From an uncultured Arenicella sp. (lineage in GTDB: Bacteria > Pseudomonadota > Gammaproteobacteria > Arenicellales > Arenicellaceae), in NCBI GenBank assembly GCA_938048185.1, contig CALIVT010000007.1:118963-182962 (forward strand): a stretch of DNA of 64,000 nucleotides, given 5' to 3'. A program made the position numbers and the translations under genes. Positions 26,070 to 35,282 of this stretch are shown in pieces. Position 1 is the first letter of the stretch; every line of letters starts with the position of its first letter. The notes under the pieces were generated by a model. It did not search any database. It saw nothing but the letters and a program-made list of their open reading frames with translations, and was not told the DNA's origin.

Positions 26070-27374
26070 TTATGTGTGTGTTTTTTGTATTAGGCAATAG
26101 TAGAAACCGTCCATCCCATGCACGCCTGGCAGTGTTTGTGCGCCATGAGCGAGGGCAATTGCAGTGGGGTGCTCAATGGGTAGCAGCATAGCATCGTTTG
26201 TGCGGGCTAGAAACTGCTCGACTTGCTTCTCGTTTTCACGTGGCAAGATTGAACAGGTCATATACAGCAGTTGCCCGTCAGTTTTAAGGGATTTCCACAG
26301 TTCGTCGAGCAGCGCAGCTTGTATTTTTTGCAAGCTGTCAATGTCGTCAACACGGCGATGGTGCTTGATGTCAGGATGGCGTCGAATGACACCTAGGCCG
26401 CTGCAGGGCGCGTCGATAAGAATACGTTCATAACCTTCCAGCGGAACAGCCCAACTGGGCTTGATGCTTGCATCTGCGACGAAAACCTCGGCGTTCAATT
26501 GTAGTCGAGCAAGCGTGCCATGAAGTTGTTCGCAACGTCGCTCAGAAATGTCTAATGCGTGCATAGATAAATTGTTATCGCACCTCTCAAGCAAGTGCGC
26601 TGTCTTACCGCCTGGCGCTGCACACGCATCCAACACTCGCATGCCCGGCGTCGGCGCAAGCAAGTCGGCACTGATTTGCGCCGCTGTGTCCTGCACTGAG
26701 CAGGCACCAGTATCAAAGTGTGGCAGTGCGCTAACAGCGCAAGGCGTTTCCAATATTAGACCATCATCTGTGTGTGGGTCAGCGAGTGCTGAGATACCTT
26801 CTTTTTTAAGTAAGTCTAAATATTCATCACGGCTATATTGCCGTCGATTTACCCGCAGGCACATCGGTGGACGATGGTTATTAGCTTCAAAGATTGCGTT
26901 GGCGTGTGCAGGCCACGCCTCGCTGATCTCGCGGCGCATCCACTCAGGATGGGTAATTACGTTGATGTTGTCGAGTTCGCAGCCATCACGTAAATAGTTG
27001 CGCAAACACCCATTCACCACGTTTTTTGCCCATTGCTTATCTAACTGTTTACACGCTGAAACTGTTTCGCCAACCGCCGCGTGATCGGCGGTTTCTAAGT
27101 GCCGGAGTTGATATAAACCAACCAATAATACAAAGTGGATTACGCGGTCTTTGTTGCGAATCGGCGTGCGTAGCAGCGTTGCAGCAACGGCGTCTAACTC
27201 ACCGTACCAACGGCATACACCATAAACCAGCTCTTGGATAAATCCGCGATTTTGAGGGCTAAACTCGTTGGTTTCGAAAAAGCCAGCGATCGCGATATCA
27301 AGCGATTGGCCTTTATCGATGATTTGCCAACTTATTTTGGCTGCAGCAGCTCGACTGTTGAGGCGTTTTGCCAT
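26070..27374 (-). CDS. rsmB: 16S rRNA (cytosine(967)-C5)-methyltransferase
   Basis: The 434-residue enzyme has an N-terminal NusB-like RNA-binding domain (about 1-140) and a C-terminal SAM-dependent domain. The latter has ACAAPGGKTAHL (SAM loop), IDAPCSGLGVIRRHPDIK and the catalytic Cys in YMTCSILPRENE. It methylates C967 of 16S rRNA. Its ATG shares the A of the fmt TAA stop (TAATG at 27374), so translation is coupled to fmt. Confidence 0.95.
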   Translation of the reverse strand: MAKRLNSRAAAAKISWQIIDKGQSLDIAIAGFFETNEFSPQNRGFIQELVYGVCRWYGELDAVAATLLRTPIRNKDRVIHFVLLVGLYQLRHLETADHAAVGETVSACKQLDKQWAKNVVNGCLRNYLRDGCELDNINVITHPEWMRREISEAWPAHANAIFEANNHRPPMCLRVNRRQYSRDEYLDLLKKEGISALADPHTDDGLILETPCAVSALPHFDTGACSVQDTAAQISADLLAPTPGMRVLDACAAPGGKTAHLLERCDNNLSMHALDISERRCEQLHGTLARLQLNAEVFVADASIKPSWAVPLEGYERILIDAPCSGLGVIRRHPDIKHHRRVDDIDSLQKIQAALLDELWKSLKTDGQLLYMTCSILPRENEKQVEQFLARTNDAMLLPIEHPTAIALAHGAQTLPGVHGMDGFYYCLIQKTHT

Positions 27375-28303
27375 TAGCCGTGCCCCAGTTTTTCGCCGAC
27401 GCCAAGACCATAGCCATTTTTAAACTCGCGATACGAAAGCGGCTTGCTGCCGTCACGTTGCAGAATCTCTAGGCGCAATAAATCGCTGCCACAGGCGACG
27501 TCGATTCCGCCATCATTTACGTTAACGATTGTGCCAGGGACAAGCGCATGATCTTGTTCGATAACGCGTGCCTGCCAGACTCGAATACGGGTCTCGCCGT
27601 GATGTGTTTGGCTGACCGGCCAGGGGATAAATGCGCGCAACTGCTGGTGTAATTGTTGTGCAGTTTTTTGCCAGTTTAGCTCGGCGTCGCTCTTACTAAT
27701 TTTCTTGGCGTAGGTCGACTTCGAATCATTTTGTGCTTGAGGTTCTAATGTTGGGTCTTGCGTTAACTTGGCGAGCACATCGCATATGCCGACTGCGCCG
27801 AGCTGGGCTAGGGTGTCGTGCAAGCTAGCTGAGGTATCACTGCTCGCGATTCTTGTTCTCAACATTTGGAAAACGGGTCCGGTATCCAAACCTAAGGCCA
27901 TCTGCATGATGCTAACGCCAGTTTCTTGGTCGCCAGCTTCAATCGCGCGCTGAATTGGCGCAGCACCACGCCAGCGAGGCAGCAATGAAGCGTGAATATT
28001 TAGGCACCCTAGTCGAGGGGTGTCTAAGATTGCTTGCGGAAGCAGCATGCCGTAGGCAACCACAACCATTATGTCGGCTTTGAAGGAAGCAATATGCTCT
28101 GCATGGTCTTTTAGACTAGTCGGCTGAAATACTTCTATATCGTGCTCTAGTGCAACTGTCTTGACGGCGGGTGGGGTTAGCTTTTTGCCGCGCCCGGCTT
28201 TACGATCAGGTTGAGTAAACACCGCAACAACGTCATGTTGGGCGATCAGTGCTTTGAGTGGGGTGACCGCAAATTCCGGCGTTCCGGCAAAAATTATTCT
28301 CAT
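27374..28303 (-). CDS. fmt: Methionyl-tRNA formyltransferase
   Basis: The 309-residue enzyme begins MRIIFAGTPEFAVTPLKAL and has the folate-site motif SLLPRWRGAAPIQRAI near 108-123 with GVSIMQMALGLDTGP. A C-terminal OB-like domain carrying the tRNA-binding role follows. It formylates Met-tRNA for initiation. It lies 12 bases after def and overlaps rsmB by one base, the standard def-fmt-rsmB order. Confidence 0.97.
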   Translation of the reverse strand: MRIIFAGTPEFAVTPLKALIAQHDVVAVFTQPDRKAGRGKKLTPPAVKTVALEHDIEVFQPTSLKDHAEHIASFKADIMVVVAYGMLLPQAILDTPRLGCLNIHASLLPRWRGAAPIQRAIEAGDQETGVSIMQMALGLDTGPVFQMLRTRIASSDTSASLHDTLAQLGAVGICDVLAKLTQDPTLEPQAQNDSKSTYAKKISKSDAELNWQKTAQQLHQQLRAFIPWPVSQTHHGETRIRVWQARVIEQDHALVPGTIVNVNDGGIDVACGSDLLRLEILQRDGSKPLSYREFKNGYGLGVGEKLGHG

Positions 28304-28315
28304 GGGCGTCTGCTG

Positions 28316-28819
28316 TTAGTCTGCAGCGCGAGCGCGTTTTATCAATTTCTTTTTGACGCGTTCTTGCTTTAAACGTGACAAATAGTCTACGAATACTTTG
28401 CCTGCGAGGTGATCCATCTCATGCTGAATGCAAACCGCGAGTAGGCCGTCCGCGTCTAGTTCATAGATTTCGCCCTGTTCGTCTAACGCGGTTATTTTGA
28501 TGCGCTCGGCGCGTTTAACCGGCGCGTAATACTCGGGCACCGACAAGCAGCCTTCGTCGTACACCTGCTCGCCGTCGTGTTCGATTATCGTAGGGTTAAT
28601 CAGTACGCGCAATTCGTCACGGTTTTCAGACAAATCCATAACCACGACCTGTTTGTGCACGTTAACTTGGGTTGCGGCTAAGCCGATGCCGTTCGCGTTG
28701 TACATAGTTTGTGTCATGTCCTTGACCAGTTGGCGAACGCTGTCATCAACGTTCGTTACGGGCTTGGCGACGGTTCTGAGGCGTTCATCGGGGTAAACGA
28801 GAATTTCTAAAATAGCCAT
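28316..28819 (-). CDS. def: Peptide deformylase
   Basis: The 167-residue metalloenzyme has the three diagnostic motifs: [16 protein letters not shown] (metal Cys) and QHEMDHLAG (two metal His and the catalytic Glu). It removes formyl groups from new proteins. It is the first gene of the minus-strand operon and is divergent from the LysM gene at 29181. Confidence 0.97.
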   Translation of the reverse strand: MAILEILVYPDERLRTVAKPVTNVDDSVRQLVKDMTQTMYNANGIGLAATQVNVHKQVVVMDLSENRDELRVLINPTIIEHDGEQVYDEGCLSVPEYYAPVKRAERIKITALDEQGEIYELDADGLLAVCIQHEMDHLAGKVFVDYLSRLKQERVKKKLIKRARAAD

Positions 28820-29180
28820 TTGTCGGCAATATTCCTAAATTTTGATTACAGTTTCGTGTAAAAATAACGTAAACTGCATTCTACATAGTTTGCGTAACAT
28901 ACTAAATAAGCTCTATTATTTGTTTTTCGTTGGCCGTAATTACAGTAACTGGTAGAACGGTTGCTTGGACAACTGAGTCGTTTTTGTCGGTCTTGGGAAG
29001 TGCGTCGAATATCCGCCTTTTGCTTTAGGCTGATGATCGGCTCCGGTTAACGGTTTATATAAGGGTAAATTTAGTAAGGTAAATAAAAGAAGTACTTAAA
29101 AAGATGTTTATCTCTTGAAGGCGTATTATGCTCGATAAGCTAAACACTTGCTATGACTTGAGAATGACCGAAAATTAAGT
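28820..29180. other. Divergent intergenic region between def and the LysM gene
   Basis: This 361-base AT-rich gap separates two divergent operons. I see no coding frame. An imperfect inverted repeat ACGTAAACT (28867-28875) / AGTTTGCGT (28887-28895), 8 of 9 matching with an 11-base spacer, lies about 50 bases upstream of def and may be an operator. Promoters for both directions are expected here, but I cannot assign them confidently. Confidence 0.5.
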
Positions 29181-30368
29181 ATGAGAGAGCGCCTACTTGG
29201 CCTGACCAGACTAATGACAATAATTAAATCAACTATGAAATCTCAAAGACAGAAATCTCAAAGACGAACACTCATTCACTACGTTTTGACGCACTCATAT
29301 TTAAACCGGCTTAAGCGCACTATCTCCGTGTCGTGTCTGGCGTTGCTTCTTACTCTAGGGGTAGGCTCGAGCAGTTTGGCTGCGGACGAATTGACGCGTT
29401 CTGCACTGAACGATACTTTTCCTGACCGCTATACTGTGGTCAAGGGCGATACTTTGTGGGACATCTCGGGCAAGTTCTTGCGCGACCCGTGGCGCTGGCC
29501 CGAGGTATGGCAAGGCAACCCACAGGTAGAAAATCCGGATTTGATTTACCCAGGCGATGTATTGGTGATGACCTTTGTTAATGGCCGGCCAGTGTTAAAG
29601 GCTTTGCGCCGTGAAACCGTTAAGTTGTCTCCCATCGCGCGTGCCAGTTCATACGGTGATGCGATCCCGCTGATCGATCCGGCCGCTATCTCGGCTTATA
29701 TCAACGCGCCCCTAGTGACCAACGAGGATGAAATGAATACGGCGGGCTATATTGTTGACGGCATTGATAATCGCCTTGTCTTCGGCAAGTATGATCAATT
29801 TTATGCTCGCAAAATAGAAGGCGCGCCTTTGCCTGGTGATACGTTTCGCTTGTTTCGACCTGGCCGTCACTTTGTTGACCCGACGAGTAGAGAAAGCTTA
29901 GGTTATGAAGCGGTACACGTAGGGGATGCGAACATGCTTAAGCCTGGAGACCCGGCACGTTTGACCATTACTCGCAGCTACGACGATGTAAATGTTCGTG
30001 ATCGCTTACGCCCAATTCAACAGTCTGAAGCGTTGCCGTTTTTCGCGCCCAAAGCGCCGGATAATGAAAATGTGCGCGGCGTAATATTAGATACGCCGAA
30101 CAAAGCCACTGAATTAGGCGCTTTGTCGGTTGTTGCAATAACGCTAGGTGAACGTGAGGGCATCCGGTCTGGCGATGTCTTGCGGGTTAGAAGTCAGCAA
30201 GTTAAAAAGGACGACCCCGTAACCGGCGACGCGTATTTTATCCCCGAAGAAAATGTCGGCTTAGCGTTGGTGTTTCGTACCTTTGAAAAGGTGAGCTACG
30301 CCTTAATCACTGATTCGAGCCGTCAAATTTTACCTGGTGACGTATTAGTTAGTCCGGAAGCCAAGTAA
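29181..30368 (+). CDS. Exported LysM-domain protein
   Basis: The 395-residue product has a signal peptide (VSCLALLLTLGVGSSSLAA) and then one LysM repeat: YTVVKGDTLWDISGKFLRD...VWQGNPQV...LIYPGDVL at about 85-125. The remaining 270 residues include a repeated beta-rich segment with RSGDVLRVRS near the end. It probably binds peptidoglycan in the periplasm. Homologues commonly precede dprA in gammaproteobacteria, with no known function. The start is uncertain: ATG 29181 gives an N-terminus of about 47 residues before the hydrophobic core, and ATG 29235 is a plausible alternative; neither has a good ribosome-binding site. Confidence 0.85.
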   Translation: MRERLLGLTRLMTIIKSTMKSQRQKSQRRTLIHYVLTHSYLNRLKRTISVSCLALLLTLGVGSSSLAADELTRSALNDTFPDRYTVVKGDTLWDISGKFLRDPWRWPEVWQGNPQVENPDLIYPGDVLVMTFVNGRPVLKALRRETVKLSPIARASSYGDAIPLIDPAAISAYINAPLVTNEDEMNTAGYIVDGIDNRLVFGKYDQFYARKIEGAPLPGDTFRLFRPGRHFVDPTSRESLGYEAVHVGDANMLKPGDPARLTITRSYDDVNVRDRLRPIQQSEALPFFAPKAPDNENVRGVILDTPNKATELGALSVVAITLGEREGIRSGDVLRVRSQQVKKDDPVTGDAYFIPEENVGLALVFRTFEKVSYALITDSSRQILPGDVLVSPEAK

Positions 30369-30396
30369 TTAGCGAGCAGATTATGTAGAATCAAGT

Positions 30397-30423
30397 AACC
30401 CCGCTCTTTATTTGGGCGGGGTT
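30397..30423 (+). terminator. Hairpin between the LysM gene and dprA
   Basis: AACCCCGC (30397-30404) pairs with GCGGGGTT (30416-30423). The stem is GC-rich, but no T run follows, so it may be a partial terminator. Confidence 0.5.
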
Positions 30424-30456
30424 AACTATATAGTTGGCCAAGGAGGGTCATAAGCA

Positions 30457-31656
30457 ATGACGAAGGAATTGTCGAGCGCGCCGACCGCGCATATAAGTAT
30501 ACGACCGAATAAATCGCACTCAGGTAGCGTGAGCGCCGAGGCTCTTGGCGCGTGGTGTCGTTTAATTCGAGATCGTCGTTGGGGCGACGCTCAAAAGCGC
30601 GCGCTGTTACTGCACTTCGGATCACCTCAGGAAATACTCGGTGCCAGCCCCGCTGACTTGAACGCTGTGGTGGGTGTAAGGCCACCGACGAAAGAGCCCA
30701 ATCTAGAATCGGGTTTTTTAGACGCAATGGTTGCGGCTGATCTGCGTTGGCTGGCGCATGCTGATCATCATTTGATCAGCATTAATTGCCGCGCCTACCC
30801 GGCGTTACTAAAACAGATAGTCGATCCGCCGATCGCGCTCTTTGCAATTGGCAATCTCGCACTACTTAGTGAGCCGCAAATCGCTATTGTGGGTTCGCGG
30901 CGACCAACGCCGGTGGGCGCGCAAGTGGCGCGCAGGATCGCAGGCGATTTATCGAAACTGGGTATCGTGATCACCAGCGGTATGGCGTTGGGCATTGACG
31001 GTATTGCCCATTCTGCCTGTGTCGAGCAAGGCGAGGCGAGTATTGCTGTGCTCGGCAGCGGTTTGGATATTATTTATCCGGCACGCAATAGAAAATTGTT
31101 TGAGAAGTTGACCGCCTACGGACTGATTTTGTCGGAGTACCCATTAGGCGTGCCGCCGGACCGCTACACCTTTCCGAAACGCAATCGCATTGTCAGTGGT
31201 TTGTCGTATGGTGTGGTAATTGTTGAGGCGGCGGAGCGCAGTGGCACCCTTATTACCGCGCGCCTTAGTTTAGAACACAATCGCGAGTTGATGGTGGTCC
31301 CTGGGTCGGCCCTTAGCAGTCAGTATGAGGGGTCACACCGCTTAATTCGAGACGGCGCGTGTATCGTGTCGTCAGCGCCGGATGTTGTGCGGCAACTTGG
31401 CTTAGAGCTGTCTGGTCATTTAGATCTAAGGCGTTCTGGCGTGGAGAATGCTCATTCGGGCGCCGGTTCGAAAGGGCAACGGTCTGCCTCCGAAAGCGTT
31501 TTGCTGAGCTATATTGGTGCAGAGTCCACGCCGATGGACGACATAATCCGTGGCAGTGGATTGACGGCGGCGGAAGTTTCATCCATTCTATTAGCATTGG
31601 AGTTGGACGGGGCGATCGCAATCGCGAGCGACGGTGGTTATGTGAATCTTGCATAA
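30457..31656 (+). CDS. dprA: DNA-processing protein DprA
   Basis: The 399-residue protein has the DprA Rossmann-like core. It starts IAIVGSRRPTPVGAQVA near 146, followed by VITSGMALGIDGIAH, IAVLGSGLDIIYPARN and YTFPKRNRIVSGLS, then GTLITARLSLEHNRE. An N-terminal helix-hairpin-helix-like/SAM region and a C-terminal winged helix (about 330-399) complete the usual layout. DprA loads RecA on incoming single-stranded DNA during natural transformation. With the type IV pilus operon in the window, competence is plausible but not shown. Confidence 0.94.
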   Translation: MTKELSSAPTAHISIRPNKSHSGSVSAEALGAWCRLIRDRRWGDAQKRALLLHFGSPQEILGASPADLNAVVGVRPPTKEPNLESGFLDAMVAADLRWLAHADHHLISINCRAYPALLKQIVDPPIALFAIGNLALLSEPQIAIVGSRRPTPVGAQVARRIAGDLSKLGIVITSGMALGIDGIAHSACVEQGEASIAVLGSGLDIIYPARNRKLFEKLTAYGLILSEYPLGVPPDRYTFPKRNRIVSGLSYGVVIVEAAERSGTLITARLSLEHNRELMVVPGSALSSQYEGSHRLIRDGACIVSSAPDVVRQLGLELSGHLDLRRSGVENAHSGAGSKGQRSASESVLLSYIGAESTPMDDIIRGSGLTAAEVSSILLALELDGAIAIASDGGYVNLA

Positions 31657-31714
31657 ATACAAACCCTTTATTATTCAAATTACTACAACTCCTAACATTA
31701 CAACAATCTTGTAT

Positions 31715-31793
31715 TTGTTGATGCGCACGCGGTTGTTGATACGCACGCGGCGCGACCAATAAGCAAGCGGTGCTGTCGATAAGCAAGCAGTGC
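31715..31793 (+). repeat. Nested direct repeats between dprA and smg
   Basis: TTGTTGATgCGCACGCGG is repeated in exact tandem (31715-31732 and 31733-31750) with one substitution. A second unit, ATAAGCAAGCGGTGC, follows twice (31759-31773 and 31779-31793), also with one substitution. Together they fill about half of the dprA-smg gap. Confidence 0.85.
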
Positions 31794-31826
31794 GAGTTAA
31801 AAAAATTAGCCACTCATGGGGTAGGA

Positions 31827-32315
31827 ATGAAAGAAGATATGCTGGAAGTGCTGATTTACCTCTTTGAAAATTACATCATTGACGGCGACTCCTTTGAGCC
31901 TGGGCAAGATGAGCTAGCCAAAGAACTTATTGGCGCGGGTTTTCCTGATGAAGAGGTCGATAAAGCCTTTGTATGGTTGGAAGATTTATTGGATATCTGT
32001 GAGCAGGAACAGGACCAAATAGAATGGCAACCTCAAGCCCTTAGTTCCGTGCGGCATTACACGCGTGAAGAGTCAGCGCGCTTGAAATTGGATGGTCAGT
32101 CGTTACTAATACGCTTGGTAAACGCGGGATTATTAGATCAGTTCGCACGTGAAGCCGTAATCGACAGGGTCATGGCGTTGGACTCTGCGGATGTCAATTT
32201 AGATCATATTAAGTGGGTCGTATTAATGGTGCTTAGCAATCAACCGGGTTTCTCTGAGATAGCGGAGTGGGCTGAAGTGATGGTTGCTGATGACCTGGTT
32301 CCGGTCATGCATTAG
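31827..32315 (+). CDS. smg: Smg family protein (DUF494)
   Basis: From ATG 31827, preceded by GGGGTAGG, the product has 162 residues. It matches Smg: MLEVLIYLFENYI at the start, the acidic DELAKELIGAGF, and the C-terminal LDHIKWVVLMVLSNQPG. Smg proteins are conserved between dprA and topA-like genes, and their function is not established. The frame is open back to 31770, but that longer form covers the direct repeats and lacks a ribosome-binding site. Confidence 0.9.
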   Translation: MKEDMLEVLIYLFENYIIDGDSFEPGQDELAKELIGAGFPDEEVDKAFVWLEDLLDICEQEQDQIEWQPQALSSVRHYTREESARLKLDGQSLLIRLVNAGLLDQFAREAVIDRVMALDSADVNLDHIKWVVLMVLSNQPGFSEIAEWAEVMVADDLVPVMH

Positions 32316-32472
32316 CGCGTTATCTCGTTCTTAGCAAACTCACTAACCCTTGCTCGAGTAGGGAATAATGTGGATACTCTGCGCCAACCGATCGTCATTA
32401 CAACGTTTGTTCGTCGATATTGCTTAACGTTAGCGTATTGAAACCGAGCAACAATAGAAAATTAACAAACTC

Positions 32473-35199
32473 ATGGGCAAGTCTTTAGTCATCGTCGAGT
32501 CGCCAGCAAAGGCCAAAACGATTAATAAATATCTCGGCAACGACTTCATCGTGAAATCCAGCGTTGGTCATATTCGTGATTTACCGACCAGTGGCGGTGA
32601 AAAAAAACCTGTGGACGCTAAAGAGCGCGCTCGACAAGCGGCGATTACACGCAAGCTTTCGCCCGAAGAAAAGGTAATTCACCGACAAAAAAAGAGCAAA
32701 GAGCAGCTAATCAAACGCATGGGCATCAACCCAGAAAAGGATTGGCAAGCGCGCTATGAAATTCTGCCCGGAAAAGAAAAAGTCGTTGATGAGCTCGTTA
32801 AACTTGCTAAAGACGCTGACATAATCTATCTCGCGACGGATATGGACAGAGAGGGTGAGGCGATTGCTTGGCACCTCCAAGAAGCGATTGGCGGTGACCC
32901 AGCCCGTTATCGACGTGTGGTTTTCAACGAAATCACAAAGACGGCTATTCAAGCTGCTTTTGAAAAGCCCGGGCCAGTTGATATGGCGAGGGTGCAAGCC
33001 CAGCAAGCTCGTCGCTTTCTTGATCGAGTTGTGGGGTATATGGTGTCGCCCTTGCTATGGGCAAAAATTGCTCGAGGGCTGTCAGCCGGGCGAGTCCAGT
33101 CTGTCGCATTACGCCTAGTGGTTGAGCGAGAGCGAGAGATTCGAGCGTTTATCCCGGTCGAGTATTGGGATTTATTTGCCGACCTTAAAACGCAAGCTAA
33201 AGATATTGTAAATTTTGAAGTGCTTAAATATAAAGGCGAAAACTTCAAGCCGGTTACCAAAGAAGACACCGATGTGGCGATAGAAAGTCTGGGTTCGGCC
33301 GACTTCAAAATCTCCGACATAAAAGAGCGGCCAACATCGACTAAGCCCACAGCCCCTTATATTACTTCTACTCTGCAGCAAGCCGCGAGTACGCGCCTAG
33401 GCTTTGGGGTAAAGAAAACGATGATGCTCGCGCAACGTTTGTACGAAGCGGGCTACATTACCTACATGCGTACTGACTCTACCAACTTGAGTAAAGACGC
33501 GGTGGCTGATTGTCGCGGCTATATTGATAAGGAGTTCGGTAAGAAATACCTGCCCGACGCGGCCATATCTTACTCGAGCAAAGAGGGTGCGCAAGAGGCG
33601 CATGAGGCCATTCGCCCCTCTGACGTGAACGTTAAACCAACCCAAATTAGCAATGTTGATCGTGATGCCGAACGCCTCTACGCGTTGATTTGGCGACAGT
33701 TCGTTGCCTGTCAAATGGTGCCTGCGCGGTTCTTGAGTACCAGTGTGGTAATCAATGCGAATGATTATGAGCTTCGGACTCGCGGCCGCGTCGTTGTGTT
33801 CGACGGTTATCAGCGAGTGCAGCCAGCGATGTCTAAAAAGGACGACGATGGCGTATTACCAGCGATGAAGATTGGCGACGTTTTAGGTTTGGAAAAGCTC
33901 AAGCCGACACAGCACTTTACTAAGCCGCCAGCACGTTATACCGAAGCGAGCTTGGTGAAAGAGTTAGAAAAACGCGGCATCGGCAGGCCGTCGACCTATG
34001 CCGCTATTATCTCGACGATTCAAGACCGTGGTTATGTAAACGTCGAGAAGCGACGGTTTTACGCTCAGAAAATGGGCGATATTGTGACCGAGCGATTGGT
34101 CGAAAGCTTTACCGAGCTGATGGACTATAGTTTTACAGCGACGATGGAAGATCGTCTCGATGATGTCGCTAAGGGTCGTATGCAGTGGCGCGAGCTGCTT
34201 GATCAATTTTACGCGGATTTTTCCGAGACCTTGTTAAAAGCTCAGAACGACGACGATGGCGGCATGCGACCAAACAGCCCCACCGAGACAGATATCGAAT
34301 GCACCACCTGCGGGCGACCGATGCAAATTCGCACCGGCAGCACGGGTGTGTTTTTAGGGTGTTCAGGCTATGCGCTGCCACCTAAAGAGCGATGTAAGTC
34401 GACGATGAATCTAGTGCCGGGCGAAGAAGCGGTTAATGTTGACGAAGACGACGAGGCGGAAGCCAAGCTGCTAATTAACAAGCATCATTGCTCGATTTGC
34501 AACACTGCGATGGACAGCTATTTGCTCGACGAAGCTCGTAAGTTGCACATTTGTGGCAACAACCCCGATTGTTCTGGCTTTGAGGTTGAGGCTGGCGCGT
34601 TCAAAATAAAGGGTTATGAAGGCCCGGTGCTCGACTGTGATAAGTGTGGCAGCGAGATGCAACTAAAAAATGGCCGTTTCGGCAAGTACTTCGGTTGCAC
34701 CAGTGATGATTGTAAGAACACACGAAAGTTACTGCGAAATGGCGAAGCTGCGCCACCGAAGATGGACCCAGTGCAAATGCCGGAGTTGCGGTGTTTAAAA
34801 GTTGACGATCACTATGTGTTGCGTGATGGCGCTTCAGGCATGTTTTTAGCGGCCAGTGGTTTTCCTAAAAATCGAGAGACACGTGCACCTTTAGTGGCTG
34901 AAATTCTGCCCCACAAAGATGAGATTGACCCCAAGTACAATTTCTTATTCAGTGCCCCGGTGGCCGACGAAGATGGCTTGCCGACGATTATTCGCTACAG
35001 CCGTAAAACCAAAGAAATTTACGTGCAGTCTGAAGAGGACGGCAAAGCCACTGGTTGGAAAGCGTTCTACGAAGGTGGTAAGTGGGTAGTCAGTGGCACG
35101 AAAACCGTCAAGAAAAAAGTCAGCAAGAAAAAGGCTAAGAAGAAAGTAAGCAAAAAGAAAGCAAAGAAAAAGGCTGCAAAAAAGATTAGTAAAAAATAG
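32473..35199 (+). CDS. topA: DNA topoisomerase I
   Basis: The 908-residue type IA enzyme starts with the TOPRIM domain ([13 protein letters not shown]; acidic [13 protein letters not shown]). It has the active-site Tyr in [12 protein letters not shown] near 330 and the strand-passage region [11 protein letters not shown]. Three Cys4 zinc ribbons follow at about 610-760 (CTTCGRP, CSICNTA, CDKCGSE). After a further ribbon-like segment without cysteines, a Lys-rich tail of about 33 residues closes the protein. It relaxes negative supercoils. Its stop codon is inside the stem of a terminator. Confidence 0.97.
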   Translation: MGKSLVIVESPAKAKTINKYLGNDFIVKSSVGHIRDLPTSGGEKKPVDAKERARQAAITRKLSPEEKVIHRQKKSKEQLIKRMGINPEKDWQARYEILPGKEKVVDELVKLAKDADIIYLATDMDREGEAIAWHLQEAIGGDPARYRRVVFNEITKTAIQAAFEKPGPVDMARVQAQQARRFLDRVVGYMVSPLLWAKIARGLSAGRVQSVALRLVVEREREIRAFIPVEYWDLFADLKTQAKDIVNFEVLKYKGENFKPVTKEDTDVAIESLGSADFKISDIKERPTSTKPTAPYITSTLQQAASTRLGFGVKKTMMLAQRLYEAGYITYMRTDSTNLSKDAVADCRGYIDKEFGKKYLPDAAISYSSKEGAQEAHEAIRPSDVNVKPTQISNVDRDAERLYALIWRQFVACQMVPARFLSTSVVINANDYELRTRGRVVVFDGYQRVQPAMSKKDDDGVLPAMKIGDVLGLEKLKPTQHFTKPPARYTEASLVKELEKRGIGRPSTYAAIISTIQDRGYVNVEKRRFYAQKMGDIVTERLVESFTELMDYSFTATMEDRLDDVAKGRMQWRELLDQFYADFSETLLKAQNDDDGGMRPNSPTETDIECTTCGRPMQIRTGSTGVFLGCSGYALPPKERCKSTMNLVPGEEAVNVDEDDEAEAKLLINKHHCSICNTAMDSYLLDEARKLHICGNNPDCSGFEVEAGAFKIKGYEGPVLDCDKCGSEMQLKNGRFGKYFGCTSDDCKNTRKLLRNGEAAPPKMDPVQMPELRCLKVDDHYVLRDGASGMFLAASGFPKNRETRAPLVAEILPHKDEIDPKYNFLFSAPVADEDGLPTIIRYSRKTKEIYVQSEEDGKATGWKAFYEGGKWVVSGTKTVKKKVSKKKAKKKVSKKKAKKKAAKKISKK

Positions 35200-35243
35200 A
35201 GAGTCTGTTGATCTGGCAGCCAACCGAGTGGGTCTCTATTTTT
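35192..35243. terminator. Bidirectional terminator between topA and the PBP1A gene
   Basis: AAAAATAGAGA (35192-35202, including the topA stop) pairs perfectly over 11 bases with TCTCTATTTTT (35233-35243). The loop is 30 bases long. It separates convergent genes and has T/A runs on both strands. Confidence 0.6.
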
Positions 35244-35282
35244 CAACTCGACTATGAGAGGCGTGTACCGCCGGCGCGACCT

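Noticed and set aside
31715..31793. Possible CRISPR array
   Set aside because: Only two copies of each unit in tandem, no spacer pattern, and no cas genes in the window.
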